Shown here in pieces: positions 11,644-24,109 of a DNA stretch of 64,000 nt. The notes below the pieces were generated by a model. It did no database searches and had not been told where the DNA came from. It worked only from the letters and a program-made list of their open reading frames with translations. Each line of letters opens with the position of its first letter. The first letter of the stretch is position 1. The stretch comes from Pochonia chlamydosporia 170. Its lineage: Eukaryota > Ascomycota > Sordariomycetes > Hypocreales > Clavicipitaceae. The DNA lies in assembly GCF_001653235.2 (NCBI RefSeq), contig NW_019154050.1, positions 397,207 to 461,206 of the forward strand. Direction: 5' to 3'. A program made the translations under genes and the position numbers.

Positions 11644-13570
11644 GCATTTTCTTTGCGTCCGCTTCATGTACAAGGGACATGTCCGACGTTGTCATGACTC
11701 AAGCGATTGTTTAAGGATATCACATCGCTCAGAGAGCATTATTCCTCCCGTATACGAAGGGTCATTGTACCTCGCACACACTTATGTGAGTGTTTGAGAC
11801 CCCAAGTTCCCGAACCATTACTAGGCCACTGGATATCTTTCTATCTCCATATTGCTCTTCAGGAGCCAGTATGAGACCAAATGCGGACCGTATCATGCTG
11901 GTGTGGCAGCTTTGAGCTGACTGTCCCAACATTCTTCAACAGTGGTCTCCTCGGACAGGTATGCTAGCAGCTTCCCCCAGCACCTCCCGAGTGACCGACA
12001 GCCCGCAGCTCATTAAACACAATATGCTTCGTCTCTCAGGACCCTTGAGCGAGTGTACAGACTCTCCAACCATTCCACCCAGGACGGCCTTGATCTATCA
12101 CAACCGAAAGTTGTCACAGAAGTAGGGCTGATATTTGAATCTTTTGAAGTCGAATCGAGCTCGAGACCTTTGAATTGAATGAAGTGAAGCCAGTAAGGTC
12201 TTCATCTTCATTGAACTGAATAATGAAGGCCTTCATTTGCTTCATTCAAGATGCTTTTGAAGACCGGCCTAATAATGGTCCGCGTCACGTGTATGTGGAT
12301 TCCACCACTGCTCCACTGGCCAAATGCTCAACTAGATTGGATTGGAAATGGAGTAGTTAGGAGCATCCATGTATTTGGCAGAGTAATTCTAACAGTGACT
12401 GATGCTCCCCAGCGCTTCGCAATCGTGGCACCCTATATCAAAAACACCATGAAGCTTATGAACAAAGCAATTTGGTAATGCACACAATCAAGGTAGTATC
12501 ATTCAAATGTTCTGGATTTTCTCATTCGAATTACATAAGTCTTGATATGTGTGCTTTAAGGTTTGCTCAACGGATGCTACATTGTCATGAAGGCAGTCCA
12601 AAGTTGCTTCATTTTGCAGTGACAAATCCAAATTCCAGGAACACATCAACGCCGACTATCCATACTTTGGATTCACAATATAACAGTTATACTACTAAGT
12701 AGTCTCCGGCAAGCCGATTCGAAAAACGCGTTCAGATCCTTCAATATCTCAATGCTGCGCGAACAAATTGCAAGCGACACTCATCGGGTCAGTTCGCGAT
12801 TTGGAGACCGTTAGGGACTTATCTAATACTCCAGCCCAGTATGACCCTGCTACTTGCTTGTCCACATAAACTAGCATGGATGAGAAGTACCTGAAGCATC
12901 TGCAAGATAAGAACGTATTGTTGCAACTGGCCGCTCGGACGCGGTATTCGTGTTCACTTGGCCACCTGTTGTTGATCTTCTACTGCCGCCATGCTTTGCG
13001 ATTTCGACATGATAGGGATCCTCTCTACCATGACCTCGCCTAATTCCGGCCTCGAGATTTCCGACAGCGGCTTCGGGTCGACCCCCGAATCAAAGCCCTC
13101 GTGACGCCATATCCTTCCCTTTCAACCTCGACTCCTCCCTGTCTCCAGACTGACGACCCCTTATGCTTTATTGGGATTATTTCGTGTCGTTCTGACTACC
13201 TGTGTCGCGGTGATTCCCGAGCCCTTGAGCCGAGATCAGGTACTGTCACGTTATGAGACTCATTGTTAACTAAGCTCTTTTACAAAATTGTTATTCTTGT
13301 TGTTCGAGCTGCAGACTCTGTCTGCAGCTCTCCTTTTAATATCAAAACACTTCCTTTCGTCCGAAGCAAATAATTGCTTTTCCCGGCTATTCTCAGTTCT
13401 CATAGCCGACGTCATGACAACCAGCATTTACACCAAGTTTGCTTGTTCTATCAACAGAGGCAGTTTTATCCGACAATCTCAAGACAAGGACGAGTCCACT
13501 GTTCAATGCAATCTGTAGCTATCGAGTGATACTAAGCGTGTGTAATTACTGTATTATTAGCAGAGACCCA
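11644..13570. other. Intergenic sequence; possible LTR relic near 13245-13400
   Basis: No coding frame longer than about 90 codons shows a domain. Around 12130-12250 there is a run of GAA/CTTC-rich imperfect repeats. The stretch from about 13245 (TGTCACGTTATGAGACTC) to 13400 resembles the segment at about 38281-38370, sharing CTTCCTTTCGTCCGA and a CCTTTT-ATAT motif. It may be a relic of the same LTR family. Nothing else is recognised. Confidence 0.4.
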
Positions 13571-14088
13571 ATCAACTAAATCAACTACACGGCATCTGTC
13601 AATTTAGAGTAAGTGTAGATTAGTAATGAAACTTTGAATGTAGTGTATCAACGGACACCTCAAATGTAGTTGATTTAAGTGTAGTTGACTTCAGTGGATG
13701 GAGGTTTGTGGCGGCATCATCCAGAGTCGCGGCGTAGTGGGGCAGCGCATGATGGCACTAAGTTAACGCGTCTACACGTCCACGCGCTTGCTCATACCTC
13801 TTTCCTCTTCATCTTGGTTTTCGTGCAATATAGTGGCATTATCTCTTGAGTTGATCTCATCGCGCCCGTGTCAGGGTTGGCCACAGTGACGCTAACCATC
13901 CCCTCGCATTAAAAAGTGTCAGAGACGACATATTCTAACAAATACCTCCCTCTTAGAAGGAGGTGATGTCCACTTTTGCTGGCTGGTACAACAAGTAGGG
14001 CTTCCCGAGGCTCCTCTGGTGCGAATCTACCTTCGGCTGCTCCCGTCCCCTTCCCTTCATTCACTCTTGTAGCACTCGAATCGCCTCT

Positions 14089-16570
14089 TCAATGGCCAGC
14101 TGTTTTCGCCGCGGCAGCGAGCCACGATAGCTCCCGTCTTCTGAACTCATCATCATTAAGATGGATGCCCTCGAGCTCTTTCTTCTCCTCTATGATCGAG
14201 AGAAATAACGGATCTAGGTCGTTGATAATGCCTGCCCGAAACCACGACCTCAATACCTGACACATCCCAACTGTTTGCGCCTGAAGATTGCACCGTTGGG
14301 GAACAACCATCTGCCCTGCTGCCGAGAACATCCTCTCACATTCTGCAGACATTGATTGTATTGTGACAAAGTCGAGGGCCATTCGGGAGAGACGAGGGTA
14401 TTGCAGGCGCTTCTCATGCCAATACGCTATCGGATCTCGCACAGTCTTGTCAGTGCTCTCATGGCTCGATTGCCATCGTTCGTATTCGTCGCCAATCGTG
14501 TCGTCGTCCAGTAGAGGCTCTGTCTGTATGGAGTCGATACGGGACTGTTCGCAATGCTCTTCGAAGGCATTGTAGTATTGCTTCTGTCGTTTTGCAACAG
14601 GCTCGTCATTTGAGGCCACCACAATATGGAAATCTCGATAGGACTCGTCCCACACTTCTTGAACTATCCTTTTTGCAGATCTGATCCAGTCGGGCTTATG
14701 TACCCAGGCCTGCTCGAACCATCCCCATCTGTATGCCGGGTGGAGTGCGAGGGCGGTATAATATATCGGTGTTGTGTCGAGAATAGTGTAATACTTGTCT
14801 AATTTCTCCCAGGCCATATTTATGCCGATCCTGAACTGTTCGGGGTCAGGAAAATCTTTTGCCATCGCCTTATATTTTTCGAGCTTGCCAAGCAGGAATT
14901 CAAACCCATTGATCACATCCCAAACGTTCCCATATGAACCAGTATAACCCCTCTTGCGTTTCCTGATTAAACCGTCGCCTTCTAGAGTCTTGACTGCATC
15001 TTCATAGTATCCAAGGATCGTCGCGAAGTGTTGAAGTACAGACCAATCGTTGGCCGTAAGTTGGTTCTCGTCTCTAAGGATTCGAGGCCGGACAGCCGAC
15101 TTTTTCAACTGGCCAGTTCTTTTTGATGTATTCTCCTCCTCCCATTGGATTCGGAACTTCGCGACTAGCAGTTCGAAGTACCTTCGAAGTCTCAAGGCGC
15201 GGCGGATCATATAGAGCTGGGAAAGCCAGCGCGTATCGTTATCTAGCACTACCGAGACGGGGCTTTTTGACCGTATTTTCGGATCGTCCGACATGGATAT
15301 GTCGTACTCTTGAAGTTCTTTCAACAGGTATGTCAGTCTGTCCGATCGATCAACATCCACGACGAAATTATGGAGCTTCCCAACCGGCCCTTTCTGTCGC
15401 CAAAGTTCGTATTCGGCTTCAGACAGCGCTTCTGCACCAGAAAGTTGTTCTTCGAACGCGTCTGTATCCTTCCCGAACAGTAGTGCCTTCGCAGACAGAT
15501 TGACTATATGGCCGAAGCAGCGGCCTCGCCTTCGAGCGCCATTGAAGCCGAGCTTTTTGCCAATAGCCTCAAGTGCTGTGTCGTTGTTCTCGGCATTGTC
15601 AAGGGTAAAATACCCAATATTCTCCTCGATGCCAAAAGCCTCGATGGTATAAAGGACTTCTGTTGCAATGTTGTTCCCCGAATGTCTGCGGACTTCGGGG
15701 ACCCCCAGAGCGACCTTGTGGGGCTTGCTATTCTCGTCCCTGAAGAAGCACACGATACCGTATAACGAGTGTCGATTCCGCGCCCTCCATCCGTCAAAGC
15801 TGACGTGTATTAAGCCGGGGCTCTTTCGCAGGGCTTCAATGACGCGCGCCTTGTGCTTTTTAAATTCGGAGTTGATGAGCGCGCGAACTGTGGTATCAGA
15901 GATGTTGGCGTTCGTGATCTTTGACTGCAGGGTTAAGGTATTCGAAGATATCCCGGAGTCTCTCATGTTCAACAACACTAAAGGGCTGATTCGTGTCGAC
16001 TATCCACTCGATCAGGAGACGTTGAAAGTGATTTCGATTAAATCCGCGTATCATAGAGTTGGCAATCGCCTGTTCTCGAGGTCTTAAAGGGTCGAGCTTC
16101 CATATATCCACAATCGATCTTGGCCTCTTGCTCCCTGGCTTCTCCTCGGCTTTCTTTTGCAAGCCGGACTTTGTCTTGTTATCTGGTGCAGATATTCCGT
16201 GATCCTTGTATAAGTGATTCAGCGCATTCTGAAGGCCAATAGCAACGAAATTCTTAGGTCTGGGGTCGTTCTTCTGAATACACGGCTTGCAGACCCATCT
16301 GCGCTCGTCGTCATGTTGTATGTCGTATCCATATTCCCAAGCCCATGAGTAGTTGTCTTTGCTTCTTTCTGACCATACCCAACCCGGAAAATGTCCCCAA
16401 AGACGCGTATCGTACTTATCAGGAGTGGGCAATGTCGTCGGCGGCGGGGAGAACGGCGTCAATGAGCTCTCGGCAGAAGAAGCAGGCGTGGGAGGCACTG
16501 GGAGTTCGAAGTCAATTGGGACATCATCGATAGAAATTGGGGACGATTCTAGGAATTCCGAAGCGCTCAT
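14089..16570 (-). pseudogene. hAT transposase with BED zinc finger (one frameshift)
   Basis: The protein would be about 826 residues. It starts MSASEFLESS, and has a BED-type finger (WVCKPCIQK ... ALNHLYKDHGI, about residues 85-120). The catalytic core has HVSFDGWRARNRHSLYG (first Asp), YFTLDNAENNDTA (second Asp), the RCFGHIVNLSAK box, and the C-terminal hAT dimerisation block (DFVTIQSMSAECERMFSAAG) with the catalytic Glu. A single indel near 15920, between FEYLNPAV and SKITNANISD, breaks the frame; otherwise no stop interrupts it. Its product would cut and paste hAT copies bearing the CAGAGACCC ends. The near-intact state suggests recent activity in this genome. Confidence 0.85.
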
Positions 16571-16603
16571 GGTCATAGTAAACATAAAGACATAATGTGA
16601 AAG

Positions 16604-16790
16604 TGTCACGGACTAACTCGTTGCCGTGCACCTGGGTTGATGGCAATGCTGATAACGCCACCAAATGAGGGTCTCACAACCAGCCCCTGAGCATTGACTG
16701 CCCAGTTAACCACCATAGTAGAGAGTCCACCCCTCGAGAACGTCTGCTCTCTCTTTTTTGTTAGCTGAATGAGCCGCGTGTCCCCTAACG
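16604..16790 (+). repeat. Solo LTR relic (family A) upstream of the hAT transposase
   Basis: It starts TGTCACGG and ends near CCCCTAACG. It shares blocks such as ATAACGCCACCAAATGA and TCTCACAACC with the LTR at 48679-48888 and the inverted copy at 39098-39306, all Gypsy-type. Flanks GAAAG and GAACT are only a partial match for a 5 bp duplication. It lies about 34 bp upstream of the hAT start codon and so probably separated promoter from gene. Confidence 0.65.
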
Positions 16791-17336
16791 GAACTTACTG
16801 GGGCCGACCGGCGACCCCTTACAGAAAAGAAGCGATGATACTTGTTGTAGATGGCCAGAAATAGGTGTTATGTGATGATCAAGCAGGTGCTAGCTAGCAG
16901 GAAGATATTTCAATAAACTAGGCATCAGCCATCGTTCCGCTACACGGCATTCAAAACATGGCAATACGGTTCCAAGATGGGTAAAAAGATGCCGAAGTCA
17001 ATCAACCAAGGATCAACAGACGCACGACGCAGTAGCGGAGGCTCTACCTTAAGGCACTTTGGTTAGAATACAAATTACGGATGTAGAATAGGGGGAGGAA
17101 GCTGACTTGTCGTCTCGCCCGCAGCCGAACCTACCCTGAAGCTAAGTTCGAGATCAAATGTGCAGCCCTTTAACCATCAACAGTTACACTGAAATCAACT
17201 AAATCCACGTACACGAGAGGCCCAAATTTAGTTTAATTGATTAGTCAGGATTGTCCTGATTTAGTTGATTTAGTTGAGTGTAATACACTAAGTTGATCAA
17301 CCAGTGTAAGTCGTGTAGTTGATTGGGTCTCTGCTA

Positions 17337-19719
17337 AACTCTCGCTCCGTCTGTGCAGACATCGCAGGGATAGACAAAACATTGCTGGCCATACGAGAAA
17401 GCCTTGGGTATTCTTTCTCGCGTGCCTTCCACCATAAATACGGGTTCTCTCGATAGAGCTGAGGATCTGCACGCTTCCATGTCCTGCAATACCTCTCGTA
17501 CTCGTCAAGGAAGGGATCTATGCCCCCATCCATAGCCACCGTATCATCCTCATCGTCTTCCATTGCCAAGTCAAGGAAGGTCTCAAACTCACTGCGTCTT
17601 TTGTGAGGAATCGATTTTAAGGAGGCCGTATGGGGGGACTCCAAAGGCATATTCTGATAGTCTTTCTCCCATAATTTCTTGACTGAATGCTTATATTCTA
17701 CAAGCCACTCCTTCGCATTAGGATTACCTTTGAAATACTTCGCTAGCGCCGCCCATCCATAACAAGGATGCAGTACAATGGCAGCGGCGTACGCGGGCGG
17801 ACACAGCTTCTGGTAATAACTGTCTAGTTTCTCCCAAGCCAGATTAATATGGCTCCGCACTATGTTGACTGACTTGGATTCCAGCCCATCGACTAGGTCG
17901 ACATTCATCTTTAGCTTCTCGAGGTGGTTCAGCAGGAACTCAAAAGATTGAAAGTATTCCCAGAACGCGCCGGACCGGATGTGACCGTCCTCATCAGTCT
18001 CGCCATTGCCCTGTAGACGGGTTGAGAGGGCGTCAAAAGCGCCAAGGACCTTCAGAAACGCCTCAATAATATCCCAATCACTGTCTTCTAGCTTATCATC
18101 AAGAATCGTGGGCTTTTTAATGCCCTTCTTTCGCAGCCTGTCGCACTCCCATTGTTCTTGAATGTATATCACCAACCGAGAAAAATAAGAACGGAGCAGC
18201 TTGGCACGCTGCATCATCCTGTACCTCGAGTTCCACCGGGTTTCGTTATCAGATACAGGCATAAGAGGCTTCCTAATCTTTCCTGTTATGTCATCAATGT
18301 AGCCGAGTTTACCGGACGCGATGTCTTCCTTCTGCCATTCAAGGAGCAGTTGAACGAGCTGTGGAGAGTTGTTGATAGCACCGACGAAGTTGTGGAGCGG
18401 TCCAACGGGCCCTCTCTTCCTCCACTTCTTCAACTCATCGCTAGCAGTATCGAAATCGAAGTCGGCGTCGTCCTCCGTCTCCATCGCATTGGCAGTGGCG
18501 CCAAAAATCAGCTGCTTTACCACTAGGTTGAGGATGTGGCCGAGGCAGCGGAGACGGCGATGGCCGGGATCAAAGTTGAATTCATCAGCAAGGGCTGCGA
18601 CTGCTGTATCGTTGTTACGAGCGTTATCAAGGACGAAGTAGCCCAATCGAGAAGCGCCAATCCCAAAGTCTGTCTGCAAGCACACTTGCCACCTCTTCTG
18701 CAAGATTCTCTCCACTGTGTCTTCCTTGGATTGAGGGCAACCCAAGAAGTAGCTTGCGATGACTCCAATCTACATCAATGAAGAAGACATTAATTCCTAG
18801 CAAAGACAGACGATTGCGGGATGTCCAGCCATCAAAAGTTACGTGAATTCTCCCCCGGGCTGTCGCGAGAAGCTCTGTAACCGGCCCTTGTGCTTGCTTG
18901 TACAAGCTATCTAGTCTATCCCGAAGGACCATTGCGGAAGGTAGTCGGCCTTTAAAAGCGGGATTAAGATGGAGGACGATGTTTTGGAAACAGCTGCTCT
19001 CGACGACGCGGAAAGGTAGGTTCTCAGAAGTAACCCATTCGATTAGGAGCTCATCCAACGTATTGGATTTTCCGACTTTACTAAGCATATTGTACAAGAC
19101 AGTCTGTCCATTGTTACTTCCGGTGTTAATGTTGTACGCTGTTGCAAGGTTTTCCGAGACGGAGATCGGCTTCGTTTTATTGCCAGATACGTCCTGCAAA
19201 GTCTGCACGTTAGGACTTGCTGAGAGGAGAGGATAGATTTCACAAATTAAAGCTTACATAAATACCATGACGTTTTAAGAGGTGCCTCTCGATGTTTGCT
19301 GTGCCATCTGAGGCAAAGTTATAGTCAAGAGGGAGACGGCACTTCCTTCTTGCACATAGTCGACATATCCAACGCAGTCGTTCGTTCCCGCCCTTCTCTT
19401 TGACCCGTAGCCCTTTCTTCCACCACCACGCTTTCCGTGAAGGCTTTGTCTTCGGCGGAGTGGCAAACCGCAGGCTGTGCTTGAAGATATGATGTGGGAA
19501 AGAGGCAATCTCACTATGGCTCGGGCTGGCTTCAAGGTCAATTTCTCTAGCAGGAAGTAAAGGTCCTGTCGAGAAGAAAGAGCTTGGCGTTGCTGATAAT
19601 GAAGAGGAGGACACTGAGCGACGTGGGCACGGGCTGCTTTCAATATCCACCATGTTTTCAAACTGGGATTCAGCATGCGGCTGCCCATGGAGCGGGGGGG
19701 GAGGCGAAAATTCCGACAT
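17337..19719 (-). pseudogene. Second hAT transposase (copy 2), frameshifted and C-terminally truncated
   Basis: The minus-strand gene starts MSEFSPPPPLHG at 19719 and has a BED-like finger (WICRLCARRKCR ... NIERHLLKRHGIY). The GTAAGC after HGIY and a CTAAC branch followed by GTGCAG support an intron (about 19252-19199). The core follows: HVTFDGWTSRNRLSLLG, YFVLDNARNNDTAV, CLGHILNLVVKQLIFG and the C-terminal PRLSRMASNVLSIPAMSAQ. A frameshift lies near 18690. The coding sequence ends abruptly at TEREFS, where the terminal repeat of hAT copy 1 begins, so the last part of the dimerisation block is missing. It is related to, but clearly diverged from, copy 1. Confidence 0.85.
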
Positions 19720-21059
19720 TCCGGCAATACTGGGATTTATGGTGATGATAAATCTCTTGGCAAGTAGCAACTTGACAGAAACCTTTTACTCTTTTGTTTT
19801 CGTTTTGCCATCTAGTTTAGAGCGCGTAAGCAACTAGCGCCTTCGCCGTTGGGAGTTGGGACGTGGACCCAACCTAACATGAGATCTTTCTTACCTCTTT
19901 CACGATAGTGCTAGCCATAGCCCATGGGTTAATATGGTAATAGACTTAATCCTTAAAGTGAGCTCTCTATGGGCGAATTTAACTGCTAGTTAGCGTCAGA
20001 AGGTCTAGATAGTTTGTGCTTTCTTTTTTGAAATATAATTGCTTTTGTACGTGCTGTTATTCCTTTTTGACAGTCGATACATTGTATAGCTGAATTCAGC
20101 CCGAGCGCCAAGGGGGCTCGTGCGCTAGGACGGCGGGACACACCAAGTGCGACTTTCTGGACCAGTGCTTAAGCTCTCAAGCTCTCCTTTTCTTGTTCTA
20201 ATTTCTATTTCTTCTTTGGCTTCTAGATACTTATACTTACAGCAGTCAACTAGTTAGTTGTCAATATACTCGCTTCTGCCGCTACCTTAAAGCAGCCAGC
20301 CAATCCAGAGTCTATTTGGTTAGGTTTGGATCTGGTCAACAGTGTTTCAACGTTCCAACTTCCAGGTTATGGTGAGACCTGTGAGCTCCCATCAATTTCC
20401 TGTTTGGCTCGCAATGCTGCCTGCTAGCCAATAAGGTTAATCAGTCACTAAAAAGCCCCACCATGTCGATCGCAATAACGCCCCAAGGCCAGTTCCACCG
20501 TCGTCAGCTTTGCCCTTCGGGTCTTTCTGGGTAAACGCCAGAATTAAGCCATAAGCTCGTCAAGATTGTGAACGTGAGGCTAGATGGTGGAAAGTTTGCG
20601 GCGGATACAGACAAATGGGCACGTCGTTTAGGAGGATGTTACTATAATTGACCCTACCCTATATATCGTCTCTATTTTCACTGGGAGCGAGCCGCAGACA
20701 TGGAGCACTGGAAATGCAGAGGGTTAACTGCGAAATAAACTAAAGACGAAGGGGAAAGACGTAGAAAATAGTCACAAAAGAGTGCCGAGCTAGTAGTCAC
20801 AGTGAGGCCAAGCGCTAAATCGGACGATGACATCTCAAGGCGAAATAGAGTTTGGTTTTGCACCACGGCAACCAGATAACATCTAACCCATTGTTCTATG
20901 GGCAGGGTGGTAATATCGGTTACAAGCTACCTTTTGCACACAGAGTGCTTTAGTGTGTTAATTGTACCTGCCAACGTACCCTAGCACCCTTCAGGAAGAA
21001 GTTAGATGTGCTCGTCTCGGATTCGCGTTGTTTCTGGGCGCGTCAGTTATCCCTGTTAA
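19720..21059. other. Non-coding sequence between hAT copy 2 and the kinase relic
   Basis: Apart from the LTR relic listed separately (about 20083-20286) I see no domain-bearing frame and no clear right terminus for hAT copy 2. Short low-complexity T-rich stretches occur. Confidence 0.4.
20083..20286 (-). repeat. Diverged solo LTR (family B)
   Basis: Read on the minus strand it contains AGCGAGTATATTGACAACT near its start and the AAGTAT...AAGGAGA blocks found in the solo LTR at 48108-48335. The ends are degraded (TGTATAGC instead of TGTAACGG), and no target duplication is seen, so this is an old copy. Confidence 0.5.
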
Positions 21060-21660
21060 GTGGCTGATTTGCCGGGTCAACTAATATTCCTTAAGAAATT
21101 GGATGGGTTGACAACTCATCCAACCAACCGCACTCTCAGATTGGTTGGTTGGCAAAGGCAGAATTTTAGGATTGGTTGGTTGGAAGGGGCCGGTTGGCCA
21201 ACTGGATTGGCCAACCGGTTGGAAGAGTTGGTTGGAAGGACACCCTGCTACTGTCTCAATGTCAATATGACGTTCCTCACATGGGCCGGTTACAAGCTAC
21301 ATGATATTGAGAATGCCAATGGCATGGGCAAGAGAATTGCAGATGGAGCACTACGGTCGTTGCGATCCATACACCTAGAAGGTGTTGTCCACAAGAATAT
21401 GCGAGGGGCCAATATGCTATTTAACCCTGAGACAAATCGTGTAATAATTATTGACTTTAAAAGATTATTGCTCGTACAGCCGCCTCAGCGTGCCCTAACT
21501 CAACTAGTACCTAACAAGCGGGTATAGATCAGTGAGCTAGCCGAGAAGAAGAAGGGCGGTGATCTAGTCTCCAGCCAGCAACAAGGTCGTGGAGATTTTG
21601 GGGAAGACATTTCGATGGCGAGGTCGGCATTCTCCGAACTCAATTGGTATGCAGTCAAAT
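21060..21660 (+). pseudogene. Kinase-like protein, C-terminal relic
   Basis: From about 21262 the plus strand reads GYKLHDIENANGMGKRIA, LRSIHLEGVVHKNMRGANML and VIIIDFKR, then after a TAG at 21525 continues in frame with SELAEKKKGG and FGEDISMARSAFSEL. The pattern HxxGVVHxDxxxxNML...IIDFxR is that of small fungal protein-kinase-like or aminoglycoside-phosphotransferase-like proteins found in accessory regions. Here the catalytic HxD is HKN, and the N-lobe is absent. The preceding part (21061-21243) is low-complexity GGTTGG-rich sequence that probably does not belong to the gene. An internal stop and a missing N-terminus mark it as a pseudogene. Confidence 0.6.
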
Positions 21661-22324
21661 AATACAATGACGTAGGCACGCACATATGCTCTAGTTGAGC
21701 GTCATTCACGAGTGCAGGGTGTGGCGGCTTAAGGCGTTGCAAAGCCCTAAGAGCTAGCACTAATCGCTACTTAGCACCCTTGAACGTGCGTAATTTCACC
21801 AAATTGCAAATGCAACCGTAGTAGAGTTGGACTTGTCTGTAGTCGTGGGCCACTCGGCACTATGATGTTGAGTAAAGCAGCAACAGAACCTGTTGTGCCA
21901 CCACACCTGCCTGATTAGGCAAATATAAGCCAATGCTGTTGCTAAGAATCGGATGGCAACCTTCGACGGTGAGGAAATAGTCCACAATTTGGCGCCCACC
22001 GTTAGGTGAGGCCACACATCCACCTGTACTTTCACGTATCCATCGTATTACCTTCTATACGTGTTAATCCCACGAGTTGACATGACTCCAGGAGGCGCAG
22101 CCACGCCAATTCAGAAACCGGAGCCATCTCGAACTTTCGTGTCGGAGAGTGGTCAAAGGACAAGGCCTGAACGAGAGCTGTTGCTGATGTATGCGAGACA
22201 ATCTTGACTCTCACGATTCGGTATAAGTACATCACCTTGCACCACCTCAGCTCCAGATTTGTCCCCTAGATGGCTATTCTAGCCAACGCTGCAGAATATA
22301 TCGCAAAATTTCGGACGTAATACG
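21661..22324. other. Upstream region of the carboxylesterase
   Basis: No supported gene. Short minus-strand frames exist without domains. The 3' part presumably holds the esterase promoter; a TATAAG-like box lies near 22223, about 100 bp before the start codon. Confidence 0.35.
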
Positions 22325-24109
22325 ATGTACACAGCACCAATCCGCCTCAAGGCCGCTTTAAGCTTGGCCTTGATGGCGACATCAGTATCTTGCACTGGGT
22401 TTCCTATTGTTGAGACTACGTGTGGGACTGTTCGCGGGTATTATCCCGAGCCTGGACTTCGCGCCTTCCTAGGAATCCCATATGCCCAACCACCAGTAGG
22501 TTCACTCAGGTTCAAAGCGCCACAGCCAATCAAACAGCCAGCAAGAGACGTGATCAATGCCACCACATTTGGACTATCCTGCTACCAACAGCGTGTTGCG
22601 GTCCCTGGCGCCCCTGCTCTTACTCCGACCACTGGAGAATCCGAGGACTGTCTCACACTAAATGTATGGGCGTCCGAGAGTTCCAAGCGCCCGGGGCCTG
22701 TCTTTATATGGATGCACGGAGGCGGCTTCACGGAAGGGTCATCATCCGTTCCAAGTAATCTTGAAACAATACTATGTCGAGCGCTGCACTGTTTCTGACA
22801 CGTTGGCAGTGTACGATGGACGATACTTCGCGGCGGCCAATCCCGATATTGTTACTGTGACAATCAAGTAAGTTCGAACATCTAGCATTACGACATGAGC
22901 TGACGCAATCCCAGTTTTCGAATTAATTTCTTCGGATTTGCCAATTCGCCTGCGGTGCCCGAAAAGAATGTTGGGTTCCGTGACCAGAGACTCGCAGTCG
23001 AGTGGATACGGGACAACATTGCTGCCTTTGGGGGGGATCCAAATAGAATGGTACTCGGTGGACAGTCTGCTGGGGCAATGAGCACAAGCATATATGCCTA
23101 CGCCTATGCAACCGATCCCATAGTTCGGGGGCTCATTATGGAAAGCGGAGAGGCGACGGTGACAAGGCCTGATGATGGCACCCAGTGGCCCAGGCTAGCA
23201 GAGGCACTCGGCTGCCGGTCAAGCAACTCGACAGACGAGCTCGTTTGCATGCAGAAAATTGATGCGTACAAGCTGAAGAGGACTCTGAGTCCAGAGGACC
23301 TGATGCCGCTTACCTCTGCACCGGTAGCACGCGCAGCCGTTGATAATGTCACATATTTTGCACCAGCGGAGTACGTGGCGCGTGGATCAGCAGGCCACTT
23401 CGCGAATATTGTAAGTCTAGCAAAGCAATTGCCTCCGGAATACAGAAACTAATTGTTGCAGCCTGCCCTTCGGGGCTTAACGAACGACGAGGGCAACGGC
23501 CTCTCACCATTCACGCCGGCCGGGATCATGAACCAGACCTACGCTGACTTCCTAACTTATGCCTTTTTCAATTGTCCTGCGGCAGGTGAAGCTAGGTGAG
23601 GGTTACTTCGAACTCATGGATGTGTGTCCTGCTAAGTAGACCATAGTACTTGGGCGGCGCATAAGATCCCGTCTTGGAGATACCGGTACTTTGGCGAGTT
23701 TCCTTCTCTTGCACTTTACGATTGGATGAAAGCCTACCACGGAGGTAAGAGGACTCCCATATTTCTCTTATATACGCAAGCTGAGAATATACCAGCTGAG
23801 ATTCCGCTGCTCCTCGGAACGATGGAGAATCTCCAGCTTCGATCCCCACACCCGTATGAATTTGCGGCCTTGGCGTATGTACAGAGAGCCATTGTTGCAT
23901 TTGTCAAAGATCCGTCCCGCGGCCTAAGCGATTTTGGGTGGCCATTATACAATCCGAACAGTGAGTCAACTACATGGGCAAGCAGCATCGTTATCGCACT
24001 GACGGATACTAGCAACGAGTTTGGTTGCATTGCATTGTTCAAGAACAACTCTTCTAATGCTACGTTCGTAGACCCTGTGCCTTACGACACAGTATGTCGT
24101 CAGCTTTGA
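22325..24109 (+). CDS. Secreted type-B carboxylesterase/lipase, six exons
   Basis: Exons 22325-22754, 22810-22867, 22915-23410, 23462-23595, 23647-23744 and 23796-24109 join to an uninterrupted 509-residue protein; all five introns are GT..AG and 46-55 bp. Residues 1-23 look like a signal peptide (KAALSLALMATSVSC). The alpha/beta-hydrolase features are the oxyanion loop HGGGF at about 131, the nucleophile elbow GGQSAGA with Ser at about 214, a DEGNGL acidic residue at about 338 and YHGAEIP with His at about 404, as in the COesterase family. It would hydrolyse ester substrates outside the cell or in the secretory path; the substrate is unknown. The single reading frames look broken only because of the introns. 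It is the clearest intact host gene in the left half. Confidence 0.88.

Larger units (their letters stand above)
13571..17336 (-). mobile_element. hAT-family DNA transposon (copy 1)
   Basis: The left end reads CAGAGACCCAATCAACTA and the right end, at about 17316-17336, reads GTAGTTGATTGGGTCTCTG, an inverted match. Near each end are several repeats of GTAGTTGA or TTAGTTGATTTAGTTGA, typical subterminal transposase sites of hAT elements. Inside is a hAT transposase gene on the minus strand and an LTR relic just upstream of its start. The eight bases flanking the two ends (ATTATTAG and CTAAACTC) do not match, so no clear 8 bp duplication is present. Rearrangement after insertion is likely. Confidence 0.7.

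Noticed and set aside
15123..15797. Frames antisense to the hAT transposase
   Set aside because: They lie wholly within conserved transposase coding sequence and lack independent features.
22420..22871. Alternative-frame ORFs in the esterase gene, at first suggesting a pseudogene
   Set aside because: Five consistent GT..AG introns restore one 509-codon frame with all catalytic residues.
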